From NCBI RefSeq assembly GCF_017742995.1, contig NZ_CP072426.1, positions 1,116,001 to 1,180,000 of the forward strand: a stretch of DNA of 64,000 nt. The letters are read 5' to 3'. Of the stretch, positions 41,065-50,535 are shown piece by piece. Position numbers and translations under genes: made by a program. Positions within the stretch are counted from its first letter, which is position 1. Every line of letters starts with the position of its first letter. The DNA comes from Pseudoalteromonas viridis (GTDB taxonomy: Bacteria > Pseudomonadota > Gammaproteobacteria > Enterobacterales > Alteromonadaceae). The notes beneath the pieces are model-generated. The model did not search any database, was not told where the DNA came from, and saw only the letters and a program-made list of their open reading frames with translations.

Positions 41065-41862
41065 ATGGACCCAAAGGCATCACTCACTGCTCCCAACGCC
41101 ATTCGCGCCATGATCCGGGCCGGAGATTATTCTGGCCCCACCAACGGCTTTGTACCCGGCTTTGCCCAGTGTGATATTTTAATCCTGCCCGAGGCCAATG
41201 CATTTGAATTTCAGACTTATTGTCAACACAATACAGATTGCTGTCCTTTGCTTGCCACCAGCATTGCGCCGGGAAGCTATCATCTGGATCAGCTGGGCCA
41301 AAATATAGATATACGCACAGACGTGCCCCGTTACCGCATTCTCAAACACGGCCAGCTCACGGAAGAAGTGTCTGATATCACCCATTTATGGCGTGACGAC
41401 TTTGTTACCTTCGCGCTGGCGAGTTATCTGGCCTTTGATACTGTGCTCAACTCCTTTGGTATTCCAAGTCCGCTGGCCAATCCCACACACTCATTGCCTA
41501 TGTATATCAGTCATCTCGAAAGCAATCAGGTCGGCCCATTTGCTGGCAATAAAGTGGTTTGCATGCGCCCAATGCAAAAACAGGAGTTAATCAAAGCCAT
41601 TCAGGCCGGTTCAGTAAGCCGGGTGCCACACGGTATCCCGGTCCACTTCGGCGATCCGGGTGAGATAGGGATAAAAAACCTTGGCAAGCCAAACTTTGGC
41701 GAGTCTATTGCCTTTGCCGCGCCTAAACTGCCGGTATTCTGGACGACCAGTTTAACGGCTCATCTGGCCATCACCCGGGCTGCGCCTGAGTTGTGTATTA
41801 TCAATAGCCCACAGCATTTGTTGGTCACAGACAAAGCTGATCTCAGCCTGGTGATTGACTGA
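41065..41862 (+). CDS. Putative hydro-lyase, DUF1445/YcsI family
   Basis: The 265-residue cytoplasmic protein shows the DUF1445 pattern: RAMIRAGDYSGPTNGFVPGF, then ILPEANAFEF.TYCQ.N, CPLLA, RVPHGIPVHFGDP and TSLTAHLAITRAAPE. The ATG at 41065, with GAGGA seven bases upstream, is preferred over 41053. A relative is D-glutamate cyclase, giving 5-oxoproline, and YcsI sits in Bacillus beside pxpA. Here pxpA follows 85 bases downstream, supporting a role in 5-oxoproline or D-glutamate metabolism. Confidence 0.85.
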   Translation: MDPKASLTAPNAIRAMIRAGDYSGPTNGFVPGFAQCDILILPEANAFEFQTYCQHNTDCCPLLATSIAPGSYHLDQLGQNIDIRTDVPRYRILKHGQLTEEVSDITHLWRDDFVTFALASYLAFDTVLNSFGIPSPLANPTHSLPMYISHLESNQVGPFAGNKVVCMRPMQKQELIKAIQAGSVSRVPHGIPVHFGDPGEIGIKNLGKPNFGESIAFAAPKLPVFWTTSLTAHLAITRAAPELCIINSPQHLLVTDKADLSLVID

Positions 41863-41947
41863 GACCTGCTTTCTTTAGACGTGTCGTTCTAACCCTTGTG
41901 CTTCAATCCGTGTTAAGGTCTGAAAAAATCCAACAGAAGGGCAGTCT

Positions 41948-42679
41948 ATGCTGTTAAATTGTGACCTGGGCGAGAGCTATGGTGCCTGGAAAATGGGCCT
42001 GGACAGTCAGGTAATGCCCCATATTGACCTGGCTAACATTGCCTGCGGCTTTCATGCTGGCGACCCTACCGTTATGGCAACCACACTCTCGCTAGCCAAA
42101 GCACATGAAGTCGGCATTGGTGCACATCCCGGTTACCCCGACCTGCAAGGGTTTGGACGCCGCTCCATGACCTTGAGCGATACCGAGCTCAGAAACACCC
42201 TGCATTACCAAATTGCCGCACTGGATGGCATGGCTCGGGTACAGGGTATGGCGCTGGGCTATGTAAAACCCCATGGCGCACTGTATAACGACATGATGCG
42301 TGATGAAACAATCCTCCTTCAGGTGCTCAAAACCCTGTCTGACTATCCGGCTCCGCTAAAACTCATGTTACTGGCAACGGCCCAGCAAGCTGAGCATGCA
42401 CGCCTTGCGTCACAGTTCGGGGTTGAGTTACTGTTTGAAGCCTTTGCTGACAGACTTTATACGGACGAAGGGCAACTCAGTGCGCGAAGCCTGCCAAACG
42501 CCGTTCACAACGAGGCCAATGTACTGGCACAGGTAAAGCAATTGCTGGCGCACGGTACAGTCACCACGGCCAGTGGTCAGGCTTTGCCACTAAAAGCAGA
42601 TACGCTCTGTGTCCATGGCGACAATATGGACAGCATTAAGCAAATTGTTACCATTAAAACCTTACTCAAAACCCAATAG
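41948..42679 (+). CDS. pxpA: 5-oxoprolinase subunit A (LamB/YcsF family)
   Basis: The 243-residue protein is a clear PxpA: LNCDLGESYGAWKMGLD at the N terminus, NIACGFHAGDPTVM, GAHPGYPDLQGFGRRSM and YVKPHGALYND, with the C-terminal CVHGDN. With PxpB and PxpC it cleaves 5-oxoproline to glutamate using ATP. pxpB and pxpC are not in this window. It probably shares a transcript with the YcsI-type gene and perhaps the GNAT gene 25 bases downstream. Confidence 0.93.
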   Translation: MLLNCDLGESYGAWKMGLDSQVMPHIDLANIACGFHAGDPTVMATTLSLAKAHEVGIGAHPGYPDLQGFGRRSMTLSDTELRNTLHYQIAALDGMARVQGMALGYVKPHGALYNDMMRDETILLQVLKTLSDYPAPLKLMLLATAQQAEHARLASQFGVELLFEAFADRLYTDEGQLSARSLPNAVHNEANVLAQVKQLLAHGTVTTASGQALPLKADTLCVHGDNMDSIKQIVTIKTLLKTQ

Positions 42680-42704
42680 CACTTGGTATCAAAAGGAATA
42701 AACT

Positions 42705-43226
42705 ATGATTGAAACCTCCCGACTGCGCCTCAGGCCACTCACCCAGCAGGACTGGCCGTTTTTTCTTAGTCTCCACCTGCACCCTGAGGTCATGCGTTTT
42801 ATCAGCGACCTCTCTGAGCAAAGCCAAATCCGTGAGCAATTTGACGGTCGCCTTATCGACTGGAATAAAGAATGTGGTGCATGGCTGACTTTGCTTATTG
42901 AAGAAAAAGACACGGGGGAGCCTGTCGGTTTGCATGGTTTTTTGTCGAGCTGGTTGCCTTACCAACAGGCAGAGCTTGGCTTTATGCTCACTCCTGAGCA
43001 TCAGGGTAAAGGATACGCCAAAGAATCGACCCGCGCAGTGATTGATTTTGCGTTTAATCAGTGTGGTTACCACAAACTGACAGCCACCGTAACAGAGGGC
43101 AATGAGGCCTCTTTCAACTTGCTAACCAGGCTTGGATTTGAGCATGAGGGCACACTCAGGGATAATTACCGGATCGGTGAACAATGGTGCCATGATCAAA
43201 AGCTCGGTTTAATCAGCTCCCGTTGA
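42705..43226 (+). CDS. GNAT acetyltransferase (RimJ/RimL type)
   Basis: The 173-residue protein has the RimJ/RimL layout: opening ETSRLRLRPLTQQDW, an AELGFMLTPEHQGKGYAKES acetyl-CoA loop (Q/RxxGxG/A variant QGKGYA), and HKLTATVTEGNEASFNLLTRLGFEHEG at the end. AAAAGGAATAA precedes the ATG. Substrate unknown: N-terminal amine of a protein or a small molecule. Confidence 0.9.
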   Translation: MIETSRLRLRPLTQQDWPFFLSLHLHPEVMRFISDLSEQSQIREQFDGRLIDWNKECGAWLTLLIEEKDTGEPVGLHGFLSSWLPYQQAELGFMLTPEHQGKGYAKESTRAVIDFAFNQCGYHKLTATVTEGNEASFNLLTRLGFEHEGTLRDNYRIGEQWCHDQKLGLISSR

Positions 43227-43234
43227 GCGAGGTA

Positions 43235-43263
43235 ACGCAGCCAGCGCTCAATGCCAGCTGCGT
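43235..43263. terminator. Hairpin between convergent genes
   Basis: ACGCAGC and GCTGCGT form a 7-bp stem in the 55-base gap between the GNAT gene and the convergent beta-propeller gene. No strong T tract; it may act for both transcripts. Confidence 0.45.
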
Positions 43264-43281
43264 GACCGTTAAAAGCGCTTC

Positions 43282-45366
43282 TTAGAAAGGCCCGCTGGTA
43301 TCCTGTGGCGATTGCCACAGGCTTGACCAGACAAAGTTACCGTGCACGTAGTAAATATGTTCATCATGCAAAATACCTCTGTCGTCGCCGGCCCAGAAAT
43401 ATTGCGATGTGTCGGCGTCTGGTTGCTGCTCAGCCGTACTGCTACCCATATACAGTAATTTGGGCGTTTCGCCTGTATGTACTTCAAATGCGGCCAGCTC
43501 ATTACGCTTGTACCAGCTCACGCTGTTTTCACTGTCATTCTCAGTCAGCCAGCTTTCGACGGGTAGCGTCATCCTGAACACCCCATCACTGTGTTTGATG
43601 TAGCTAAATGCGTGATAGTCAAACTCAACCGGACTGAACCCGCCACTAAACACTTTTTCATCAACCAGTGAAGGCGCACTCATATCACTGACATCGAACA
43701 AACTGACTTTGGCGCCAAAGTCATCCTCGTTATCCAAAGGCCCATCGAGAAACCAGTTTTGCACGTTCTGACCAATACCTATGAGCAACTGCTCAGACAC
43801 AGGATGAAGATACGCAGAATAACCTGGGATCTCCAGTGCACCGGTGATCTTAGGGTCGCTCTTATCGCTCAGGTCCAGCACATACAAAGGATCTATCTGG
43901 CGGAACGTGACGATGTAAGCTTTGTCAGCAAAAAAACGGACCGCATAGATGTCTTCTTCTACCAACCCATTGTCAGAGACTTTTCCGATTGGCGTAGTGC
44001 GCGTCTGATTGGGTAACTGGGCAACCACCGCCAGGCTTTCATCTTGCTTTTCCAGCAGGTAAAGCCTGTGCAACATACCGTTTGCCTCGGTAAATCGAGT
44101 CGTCACCACACGCAATACCCCAGCATGCTCACTGAACCTTAAGTTGTGATTGCTGCGCCCCAAGTGACCGGCCACTTTGCCAGACACAGTGTAGCTGACC
44201 GCCTGCTCGCCCAAATTAAACTGGTGGATCACCGTCTGAGTTGCGTCATCAAACGAGGCTTCTTCCGAGTCATAATAATAACCATAAAGATAGACATTAT
44301 TTTCTGACATGTAGATCCCTTCGGTTCTGCTAGCGATACAGGTCGTGGTCAATGAATCGGGGTCGTTGAGTGACACGCGAGTCACTGATGTAATGTGATG
44401 ATATCCATGCAAATTGGATGCATTGTCTGGCATATAGCAAGTCGCCGGGTCGACCAATAAGCGCTCGGTGCCGGCTTTAATGTTGGTCACTTTAGGCAGC
44501 AGTTCAGTGATATCTGTCTCCGTTATTTTTTGGTAATTAACGACATCCAGACCCTCACCCTCTTGTTCAAACCCCGTAAAACTGGCCGAGAATTCGCTGA
44601 TCAAATAAAGCGAGTTACCGATGACACGTGAATCAACCAGCTCGCCATCAAAGCGAAACTGATGAGTAACCTGAGCCTGAGAAGGGTCTTTGACATCAAC
44701 CAGGGTCAGCGCAAAGTCTTGGGAACCTAAGAAAGGGATAGATGTTGCGTCTACGGCTATCTCAGCCGTTAGTAAGGGCTCCACCATAAACCCACCCCGG
44801 TCGTTGCTGAGCACGGCGGCCAGGTTATTCTCCTGCAGGTACAATTGCTGTCTCGCGTAAAAGTCTGAACTGGTGATTAAAGTGGTCAATGGTCCAAGCG
44901 CGCCATTTTCTTCACGCTTCAAGATGCGAACAGACTGCTTGTGCTCCCCCTGTGCAGCCTGAAAATCAGCGGTATTAGCAATATATAAGTGCGCACCGTC
45001 GTATTTCACTCTATCACTTTCATCCACCGCTTGTTCCTGCACATTGGTGCTTGAATACGCCGGTATAGCAGCATCAGAATTCGGCGCGCTTACCTGCTCA
45101 CCGCTATCCTGAGGAGTCGTCACACCTTGTGCCAGGTAAATGCCATTTTTGAGATACGTTGCAAAATCCGCGGCACTTGCCTTACGCAGTTTTTGCGCGC
45201 TTGCCTCACCCGTGGTTAAATCAGGTACTTTGTCGGGCGGCGTTTGCGATCCTCCATTACCCGGGTCCTGAGAGGAAGTATTCGTATCACTCCCTGAGCC
45301 ACATGCACCGAGTAAAGACAAAGTAAGCGCCGCTACACCTAGCTTCAGCTGGGTAGAATATAACAT
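43282..45366 (-). CDS. Beta-propeller-domain lipoprotein
   Basis: The 694-residue product has a lipoprotein signal (LTLSLLGACGSGSD, lipobox LGAC) and a Ser/Pro-rich linker, then the large secreted beta-propeller domain family: STNVQEQAVDESDRVKYDGAHLYI, then repeated blades such as VIGNSLYLISEF, HNLRFSEHAGVLRVVTTRF, LYVLDLSDKSDPKITGALEI and LYMGSSTAEQQPDAD. Such proteins are anchored in the outer membrane; the function is not established and protein or peptide binding is likely. Monocistronic. A tract of about 150 bases upstream separates it from the divergent MipA gene. Confidence 0.85.
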   Translation of the reverse strand: MLYSTQLKLGVAALTLSLLGACGSGSDTNTSSQDPGNGGSQTPPDKVPDLTTGEASAQKLRKASAADFATYLKNGIYLAQGVTTPQDSGEQVSAPNSDAAIPAYSSTNVQEQAVDESDRVKYDGAHLYIANTADFQAAQGEHKQSVRILKREENGALGPLTTLITSSDFYARQQLYLQENNLAAVLSNDRGGFMVEPLLTAEIAVDATSIPFLGSQDFALTLVDVKDPSQAQVTHQFRFDGELVDSRVIGNSLYLISEFSASFTGFEQEGEGLDVVNYQKITETDITELLPKVTNIKAGTERLLVDPATCYMPDNASNLHGYHHITSVTRVSLNDPDSLTTTCIASRTEGIYMSENNVYLYGYYYDSEEASFDDATQTVIHQFNLGEQAVSYTVSGKVAGHLGRSNHNLRFSEHAGVLRVVTTRFTEANGMLHRLYLLEKQDESLAVVAQLPNQTRTTPIGKVSDNGLVEEDIYAVRFFADKAYIVTFRQIDPLYVLDLSDKSDPKITGALEIPGYSAYLHPVSEQLLIGIGQNVQNWFLDGPLDNEDDFGAKVSLFDVSDMSAPSLVDEKVFSGGFSPVEFDYHAFSYIKHSDGVFRMTLPVESWLTENDSENSVSWYKRNELAAFEVHTGETPKLLYMGSSTAEQQPDADTSQYFWAGDDRGILHDEHIYYVHGNFVWSSLWQSPQDTSGPF

Positions 45367-45524
45367 TGGTTGTCTCCTTGGGGTTAAGTATGTATCTAAC
45401 TTTACTCAAATACCAAAGCCTTGCTGTTATTCCAGCCAGTGGAAATGTTATTTAATGTAACTCTTTCTGGTAATTGGTAATTTTATTGGTAAAGTACACA
45501 TGTTTAAGATAGGGAGTGGGTAAA

Positions 45525-46499
45525 GTGAAACGTCTGTCGGGTGTGATTGGCTCAGTGTTGTTTAGCAGTATGGCAATGGCCAACTGTGAAACCCAACCGG
45601 AGAATTGCATTGAAGTGTCACAATGGGAGTTTTCCGTGGCATTGGGCGCCGGTGTCGCAACCAACCCCTTGAAAGATGGCGATCATTCTCCATTGATTGT
45701 GTTGCCATATGTGCGCTACTACGGCGATCGCTTTTTTCTCGATAATACCGCGATTGGTTACACATTCTATGACCACCAGGCATTTGATGTCAGCTGGATT
45801 GCAGAGCTTAATTCGGAGCAAGCTTTCTTTAGCCGCTCTAGACCAGGCACAGTATTACGCGCCAACACGCTATCCCCGGATCTCAATGAGCAAGTCAACT
45901 TACCACAAATAGAGGTGCCCACATCGGGTGAAGTCAGTGGGGATGATAACGTCAATTTACCCAATGACGTCAGTGTACAAGTCGCGGTCACAGATTTAGA
46001 TCAAAAGCAGCAAGAGAGCAAGCCCCCTTCCTTAACCTTTGATGATCTTGCCAAGCGTAGATGGGCCATCGACAGCGGTATACTGGCTCACTGGTACATA
46101 TCTGAACAACACAAAGTGAGGGTACGGTTACTGCATGATGTGCGTGGTATCTATAATGGCTTCCACAGTTCCGTAGAGTATAGCTACAAACTGCCTTTTG
46201 GGGACCCTAAATATGCCCAGTTACAGTTAAAACTCGGGGTCGATTACAAAGATGCCAAGCTGGGAAGCTACTACTATGGTATTACACAAAGAGACACTGA
46301 ACTCACACATTATCGCTACGAGGTAGATAGCAGTTTTAACCCTTATGTGGGCATGGCTTATAATCACAGGCTAAGCAAAAGCTGGCAATTTAAATTCACG
46401 GCAAAACACCAATGGCTCGGCTCGAGCATCGCAAACAGCCCAATTGTCGACGAGGGCTATACAACCTCAGTCTTCATCGGAGGCTTGTATGCGTTTTAA
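45525..46499 (+). CDS. MipA/OmpV-family outer-membrane protein
   Basis: The 324-residue product is best started at GTG 45525 (AGGGAG eight bases upstream); the signal peptide ends near SMAMA. The MipA pattern is clear: WEFSVALGAGVATNPLKDGD, IVLPYVRYYGDRFFLDNTAIGY, WAIDSGILAHWYISEQHKV and a C-terminal barrel ending VFIGGLYAF. An insertion at about 105-175, with acidic and Pro-rich sequence, is longer than usual. It heads a four-gene operon with a DUF3019 gene and a two-component pair. Confidence 0.9.
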   Translation: MKRLSGVIGSVLFSSMAMANCETQPENCIEVSQWEFSVALGAGVATNPLKDGDHSPLIVLPYVRYYGDRFFLDNTAIGYTFYDHQAFDVSWIAELNSEQAFFSRSRPGTVLRANTLSPDLNEQVNLPQIEVPTSGEVSGDDNVNLPNDVSVQVAVTDLDQKQQESKPPSLTFDDLAKRRWAIDSGILAHWYISEQHKVRVRLLHDVRGIYNGFHSSVEYSYKLPFGDPKYAQLQLKLGVDYKDAKLGSYYYGITQRDTELTHYRYEVDSSFNPYVGMAYNHRLSKSWQFKFTAKHQWLGSSIANSPIVDEGYTTSVFIGGLYAF

Positions 46500-46887
46500 C
46501 CTTGCCCTGTATAGCCTGTCTTTGGTGGCACTAATGTGGTGCTCGCAGACAGTGCAGGCTAAATCTGAGCCGCCACCGCTATTTGAGATAAAACCTCAGG
46601 TGTGTATGGTAAAAACGCAAGGACAAACCTGTCAGATGACCATTCGGGTGAACTGGCATCACAGTGCAGTGGAAAATCTTTGCCTATACCAGTCAAATAC
46701 TCAGTTACATTGCTGGGAGGACAGCCAACATGGAAGTGTCAAACTGGCCATTAAACTTGCACAAAATATGGAATTTAGTCTTAAAGATCCACACCAAAAC
46801 ACACTCGCCAAAAAAACCGTTAAAGTTAATGCTGTCGTCAGCACTAAGTATCGCCGGAAACTTAAAACAGATTGGAGTTTATTCTAA
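46489..46887 (+). CDS. DUF3019 family secreted protein
   Basis: The 132-residue product (ATG 46489, GGAGG upstream, overlapping the MipA gene by 11 bases) has a signal peptide (LALYSLSLVALMWCSQTVQA). The mature part FEIKPQVCMVKTQGQTCQMTI with four Cys (CMV, CQM, LCLY, HCWE) fits DUF3019, a small periplasmic family regularly found beside MipA and two-component genes in Alteromonadales. Function unknown; a periplasmic regulator of the kinase or an assembly helper for the barrel is plausible. Confidence 0.85.
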   Translation: MRFNLALYSLSLVALMWCSQTVQAKSEPPPLFEIKPQVCMVKTQGQTCQMTIRVNWHHSAVENLCLYQSNTQLHCWEDSQHGSVKLAIKLAQNMEFSLKDPHQNTLAKKTVKVNAVVSTKYRRKLKTDWSLF

Positions 46888-47576
46888 TGATCAAAGTCAT
46901 ATTAGTAGAAGATGATGAAAGACTGGCTCAACTCACCGGGCAGTTTTTACAAAGTAACAATTACAATGTGACCCTGATCCATGATGGCGCACTGGCACCT
47001 GAAAAAATCGTCCAAGAACAACCTGATGTGGTGATCCTGGATATTATGTTGCCAAACCTGGATGGCTTTGAGATCTGCCGCCGAATTAGACCCGACTATC
47101 AGGGGCCGGTGCTGTTTTTAACTGCCAAAGACAGTGACTTTGACCATGTCAGAGGCCTGGAAATTGGCGCTGATGATTATGTCATCAAGCCTGTAGAGCC
47201 TTATGTGTTACTTGCCAGGCTAAATGCACTTTTGCGCCGTCAGGGCAAACAAACTGACAGTACAGATCAACTGACGCTGGGTCAATTACGGATAGATAAA
47301 GCCGCCCGCAAGACCTATCTCAGCGAGCAAGAAATCGATCTGACGAGTTACGAGTTTGATCTGCTTTGGGAGCTTGCCAGACACGCAGGTGATACCCTCA
47401 GCCGCGAGCATATTTATAACCAGGTTGTCGGCAGACCCTATGATGGACTGGACCGTAGCGTCGATGTGAGGATCTCAAGGTTACGTAAAAAGCTCAATGA
47501 CAACCTTGAACAGCCCTACAGACTGATCACTGTTTGGGGTAAAGGCTATTTGTGCTCAAAATCTGCCTGGGATTAA
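46887..47576 (+). CDS. OmpR-family response regulator
   Basis: The 229-residue protein has a receiver domain (VILVEDDERLAQL, phospho-Asp in VVILDIMLPNLDG, Lys in YVIKPVEPYVL) and a winged-helix output domain (EIDLTSYEFDLLWELARHAG to RLITVWGKGYL). Its ATG overlaps the last base of the DUF3019 stop (TAATG), so it is coupled to the MipA-DUF3019 genes it probably regulates. Confidence 0.94.
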   Translation: MIKVILVEDDERLAQLTGQFLQSNNYNVTLIHDGALAPEKIVQEQPDVVILDIMLPNLDGFEICRRIRPDYQGPVLFLTAKDSDFDHVRGLEIGADDYVIKPVEPYVLLARLNALLRRQGKQTDSTDQLTLGQLRIDKAARKTYLSEQEIDLTSYEFDLLWELARHAGDTLSREHIYNQVVGRPYDGLDRSVDVRISRLRKKLNDNLEQPYRLITVWGKGYLCSKSAWD

Positions 47577-47582
47577 TGTACT

Positions 47583-48848
47583 ATGCTGCGATTGCTTGTC
47601 AGCCTTTATATTGTGGTATTCGCCAGTATTATTGCGATTAATTTAGGCAGCGAGGCAATCTGGCGCAACTGGGTCGAGCAAGCCCCCGACGAACTGCGAC
47701 ACGCAACTGTGGTTGCAGGGCAATATAAACAAGCACTTAGCTACATTACAGAAGACGAGTTTGAATCGTTTCTCAGTGCACAAACACAGTTGACTGTATT
47801 TCCTTATGAAGATGTTGCCTGGCTGCCGGAGCAACTGACCGCGCTCCGACAAGGTGAGATCATCACCTCTTTTGATGATACGGGGAATGCCCTGCTGCTA
47901 TTTATGACCAACAATGGGACGTCTGTCGCCCAGCTAGGTCCGTTTGCACCGGCGCAATCTGCCGAAGTAAAACAGTACACCATCAAATTTCTTTCCTACT
48001 CCGTGCTGGCATTGTTGCTGGTCATCTGGCTAAGACCACTCTGGATTGATCTGGTTCAGCTGAAGCGTACATCCGAGAAGCTGGCTTCCGGATCACTTGA
48101 TCTAACAACAAACCGCTCTCGCTTTTCAGCCATCTATACCCTGACTCAGCAAATTGAACGCATGGCGCTGAAAACAGCCAGTCTGATGAGCAACCAAAAG
48201 CAGCTGGTTAATGCGGTCTCGCACGAGCTGAGAACACCGCTCGCGCGTTTGAAGTTTGCGCTGGCTATGTTGGCACCCAAAGCGCCTGAACAGGTGGCGG
48301 CAATGGAAGAAGATGTGACGGAAATGGAGGTGCTGATTGATGAAATGCTTAGCTATGCCCGACTTGAGTTTGCCAATCAGCAGTTGCATATGCAGCAATG
48401 CGATCTGGCCCCATTGGTACTGGACCAGATTGACAAACTGACACGCACAACCGACAAGCAGCTGATCACCAACATCATCAAGGATACCCCGGTTATCTGC
48501 GACCCTCACCAATTCACCCGGGTCATACAAAACCTGCTGCAAAACGCCGACAAGTACGGCCATAGCGCAATCCGCATCAGCCTCGAGAAACAGCAGAACA
48601 TGGCGCTATTTATCGTAGAAGACGATGGACCTGGCATTCCAGAATCAAAACGCGACCAGGTGTTTCAGCCGTTTTCCAGACTGGATAAGAGCCGCAATAA
48701 AGAAACCGGCGGATTTGGTTTAGGTCTGGCTATCGTCAGTAAAATTCTCTCCTGGCACAACACCAGTTGCGAGATTGACGACTCTGAACTGGGCGGAGCC
48801 TGCTTTACTGTGCAGCTGCCACTTATGTCGCAGGGCGAACCAGGTTAA
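47583..48848 (+). CDS. Membrane sensor histidine kinase
   Basis: The 421-residue kinase has transmembrane segments at about 5-22 and 136-158 around a 110-residue periplasmic domain, a HAMP segment, then the HisKA motif NAVSHELRTPLARLKFALAML (His about 212). ATPase boxes are NLLQNADKYG, VEDDGPGIPES and GGFGLGLAIVSKIL. It belongs to the RstB/CpxA-like group. It is the last gene of the MipA operon and overlaps the convergent arfB stop by 4 bases. Confidence 0.92.
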   Translation: MLRLLVSLYIVVFASIIAINLGSEAIWRNWVEQAPDELRHATVVAGQYKQALSYITEDEFESFLSAQTQLTVFPYEDVAWLPEQLTALRQGEIITSFDDTGNALLLFMTNNGTSVAQLGPFAPAQSAEVKQYTIKFLSYSVLALLLVIWLRPLWIDLVQLKRTSEKLASGSLDLTTNRSRFSAIYTLTQQIERMALKTASLMSNQKQLVNAVSHELRTPLARLKFALAMLAPKAPEQVAAMEEDVTEMEVLIDEMLSYARLEFANQQLHMQQCDLAPLVLDQIDKLTRTTDKQLITNIIKDTPVICDPHQFTRVIQNLLQNADKYGHSAIRISLEKQQNMALFIVEDDGPGIPESKRDQVFQPFSRLDKSRNKETGGFGLGLAIVSKILSWHNTSCEIDDSELGGACFTVQLPLMSQGEPG

Positions 48849-49258
48849 AACTTAACGGCACCACGCATTGCTTTAGTCTGAGCCCGTTTATTTTTACTGT
48901 CGAGACGTTTACGCTGTGAGCTGCGAGTGGGCTTGGTCGCTCGGCGTGCTTTTTCTACTTTTATTGCACTGAGGATCAAGGCCTTCAACCGGACCAACGC
49001 ATCTTCACGGTTTTGCTCCTGAGTGCGAAAGCTCTGTGCTTTAATCACTATCACACCGTCTTTGCTGATACGACTATCTTGCAGCGCCAGCAAACGTTCT
49101 TTATAAAATGGGGGTAAAGTGGAGCGCTGGATATCAAACCTCAGATGAATGGCAGAAGCAACCTTGTTGACATTCTGGCCACCCGCTCCTTGCGAACGGA
49201 TCGCCGACAGTTCAATTTCCCATGCCGCTAATTCGACATTGTTTGATAGCTTTAACAT
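48845..49258 (-). CDS. arfB: Alternative ribosome-rescue factor ArfB (YaeJ)
   Basis: The 137-residue protein is a codon-independent peptidyl-tRNA hydrolase: it has the release-factor motif AIRSQGAGGQNVNKVAS (GGQ) near residue 25 and a basic C-terminal tail (RKRLDSKNKRAQTKAMRGAVKF) that enters the empty mRNA channel of stalled ribosomes. No stop-codon-recognition domain is present, which distinguishes it from RF1/RF2. Confidence 0.95.
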   Translation of the reverse strand: MLKLSNNVELAAWEIELSAIRSQGAGGQNVNKVASAIHLRFDIQRSTLPPFYKERLLALQDSRISKDGVIVIKAQSFRTQEQNREDALVRLKALILSAIKVEKARRATKPTRSSQRKRLDSKNKRAQTKAMRGAVKF

Positions 49259-49314
49259 AGTGACTACGGATTGCCTTTCTCGGCGCTATCATAACAAGTT
49301 GCACGTGCCTTCGT

Positions 49315-50526
49315 CTATCTGACCTCTCCCAGGCGACTTGCAATCGCCGGAGACACTCTGGCAGCCCGACACGCCGGCGCCAGGGTGGCAGCTTGCCCTA
49401 ATAGCACCATACACACACCGCCGATGACAAAAAAGTCCAGTGGCACGGTGGCCAACTCAAACCAGTTGCTAAATTGCACATTCAGTAAGATAGCCGCGAC
49501 ACAACCCAGTGCAACACCAACCGCAGTTAGTAGCGCGTTTTCAAGCATAAAGTAGCCCACAATTTGCCCTTGCTGTGCGCCAAGTGCACGACGTATCCCA
49601 ATTTGCCGACGCCGCCGGATCACTGCAAAACGTGCCTGACCAAATATTCCCAAAGCCGTCACTAAAGACAGGCAAGCAACAACCCATACTAAGGTCATGC
49701 TTGCCGCATACTCAGCCTGATAACTTTGCGCTTTGACTTGTTCAAACGACATTAATTCTTCGATTTTGCGTCCATGCAGACGCATCAGATAATCCAGAGT
49801 ATTGGCCGTCGCCTGGGCTTGCTGACCCGGAACATGACGCACCAGATAATACACATATTCACTGGTCTCTATCACAGGCGCCAGCACACTGTGCTCGACA
49901 ACCACCCAAAAACTCCAGGCAGCTTGCAAGGTTTTGACCACGCCTCGAACTTGCTGAGGGCGCTTGTCGATATAAATAGTTTTGCCCACAACCTGACGCC
50001 AGTCATCAGGATAAAGTGACTGGGCAAGCGCTTGTGTAATGATGATCTCGGTCGCCACTCTAAACCCGTCTGTTTCGGCATATTGCGGTGTCTGGGCAAA
50101 ACTTTCGCCAGCGATCAGTTCCAGCCCCATGGTTTCGAGCAATGCTGCGTCACCGCCGTAGTAGCCACTGAAGGTATCATAATCACCCTCAGCCTGAGTC
50201 GCGACTTCCAGAAAGCTGCCCCAACCGCTCAATGGTACCCCGGAGGTAACGGAGGCAGACTCAACCCCTGACAATCCCCTTAATGCCAGCAAATCTTGTT
50301 CAATTTGCGACGCTCTGGCTTGTGTATCACCCGGTAAATTAGTGAGAACGTAAAACGAGTTCTGCTCGTCCAGACCACTGGGTCGGGATAACAAGCTTTG
50401 TTTTTCAACCGCCAGATAGGCCGCATTGACCAAAATCATAAAGGTCACGGCGATTTGCAGGATAAACAGCACAGGCGCAGTACGGCTGTGATTCAACGTC
50501 TTGAGAATGGGTAACAAGTCTCGCAT
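49315..50526 (-). CDS. MacB/FtsX-type ABC transporter permease
   Basis: The 403-residue protein has the MacB layout: an N-terminal membrane helix (FILQIAVTFMILVNAAYLAV), a large periplasmic domain (about 45-275), then three helices (MTLVWVVACLSLVTALGIFG, YFMLENALLTAVGVALGCVA, FFVIGGVCMVLLGQAATLAP). The loop RRRRQIGIRRALGAQQGQI is the family coupling motif. It lies 9 bases after a related permease gene. Such pairs work with an ATPase and a periplasmic adaptor to export peptides or lipids; no ATPase gene is adjacent here. Confidence 0.9.
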   Translation of the reverse strand: MRDLLPILKTLNHSRTAPVLFILQIAVTFMILVNAAYLAVEKQSLLSRPSGLDEQNSFYVLTNLPGDTQARASQIEQDLLALRGLSGVESASVTSGVPLSGWGSFLEVATQAEGDYDTFSGYYGGDAALLETMGLELIAGESFAQTPQYAETDGFRVATEIIITQALAQSLYPDDWRQVVGKTIYIDKRPQQVRGVVKTLQAAWSFWVVVEHSVLAPVIETSEYVYYLVRHVPGQQAQATANTLDYLMRLHGRKIEELMSFEQVKAQSYQAEYAASMTLVWVVACLSLVTALGIFGQARFAVIRRRRQIGIRRALGAQQGQIVGYFMLENALLTAVGVALGCVAAILLNVQFSNWFELATVPLDFFVIGGVCMVLLGQAATLAPACRAARVSPAIASRLGEVR

Positions 50527-50535
50527 AATTGCCCC

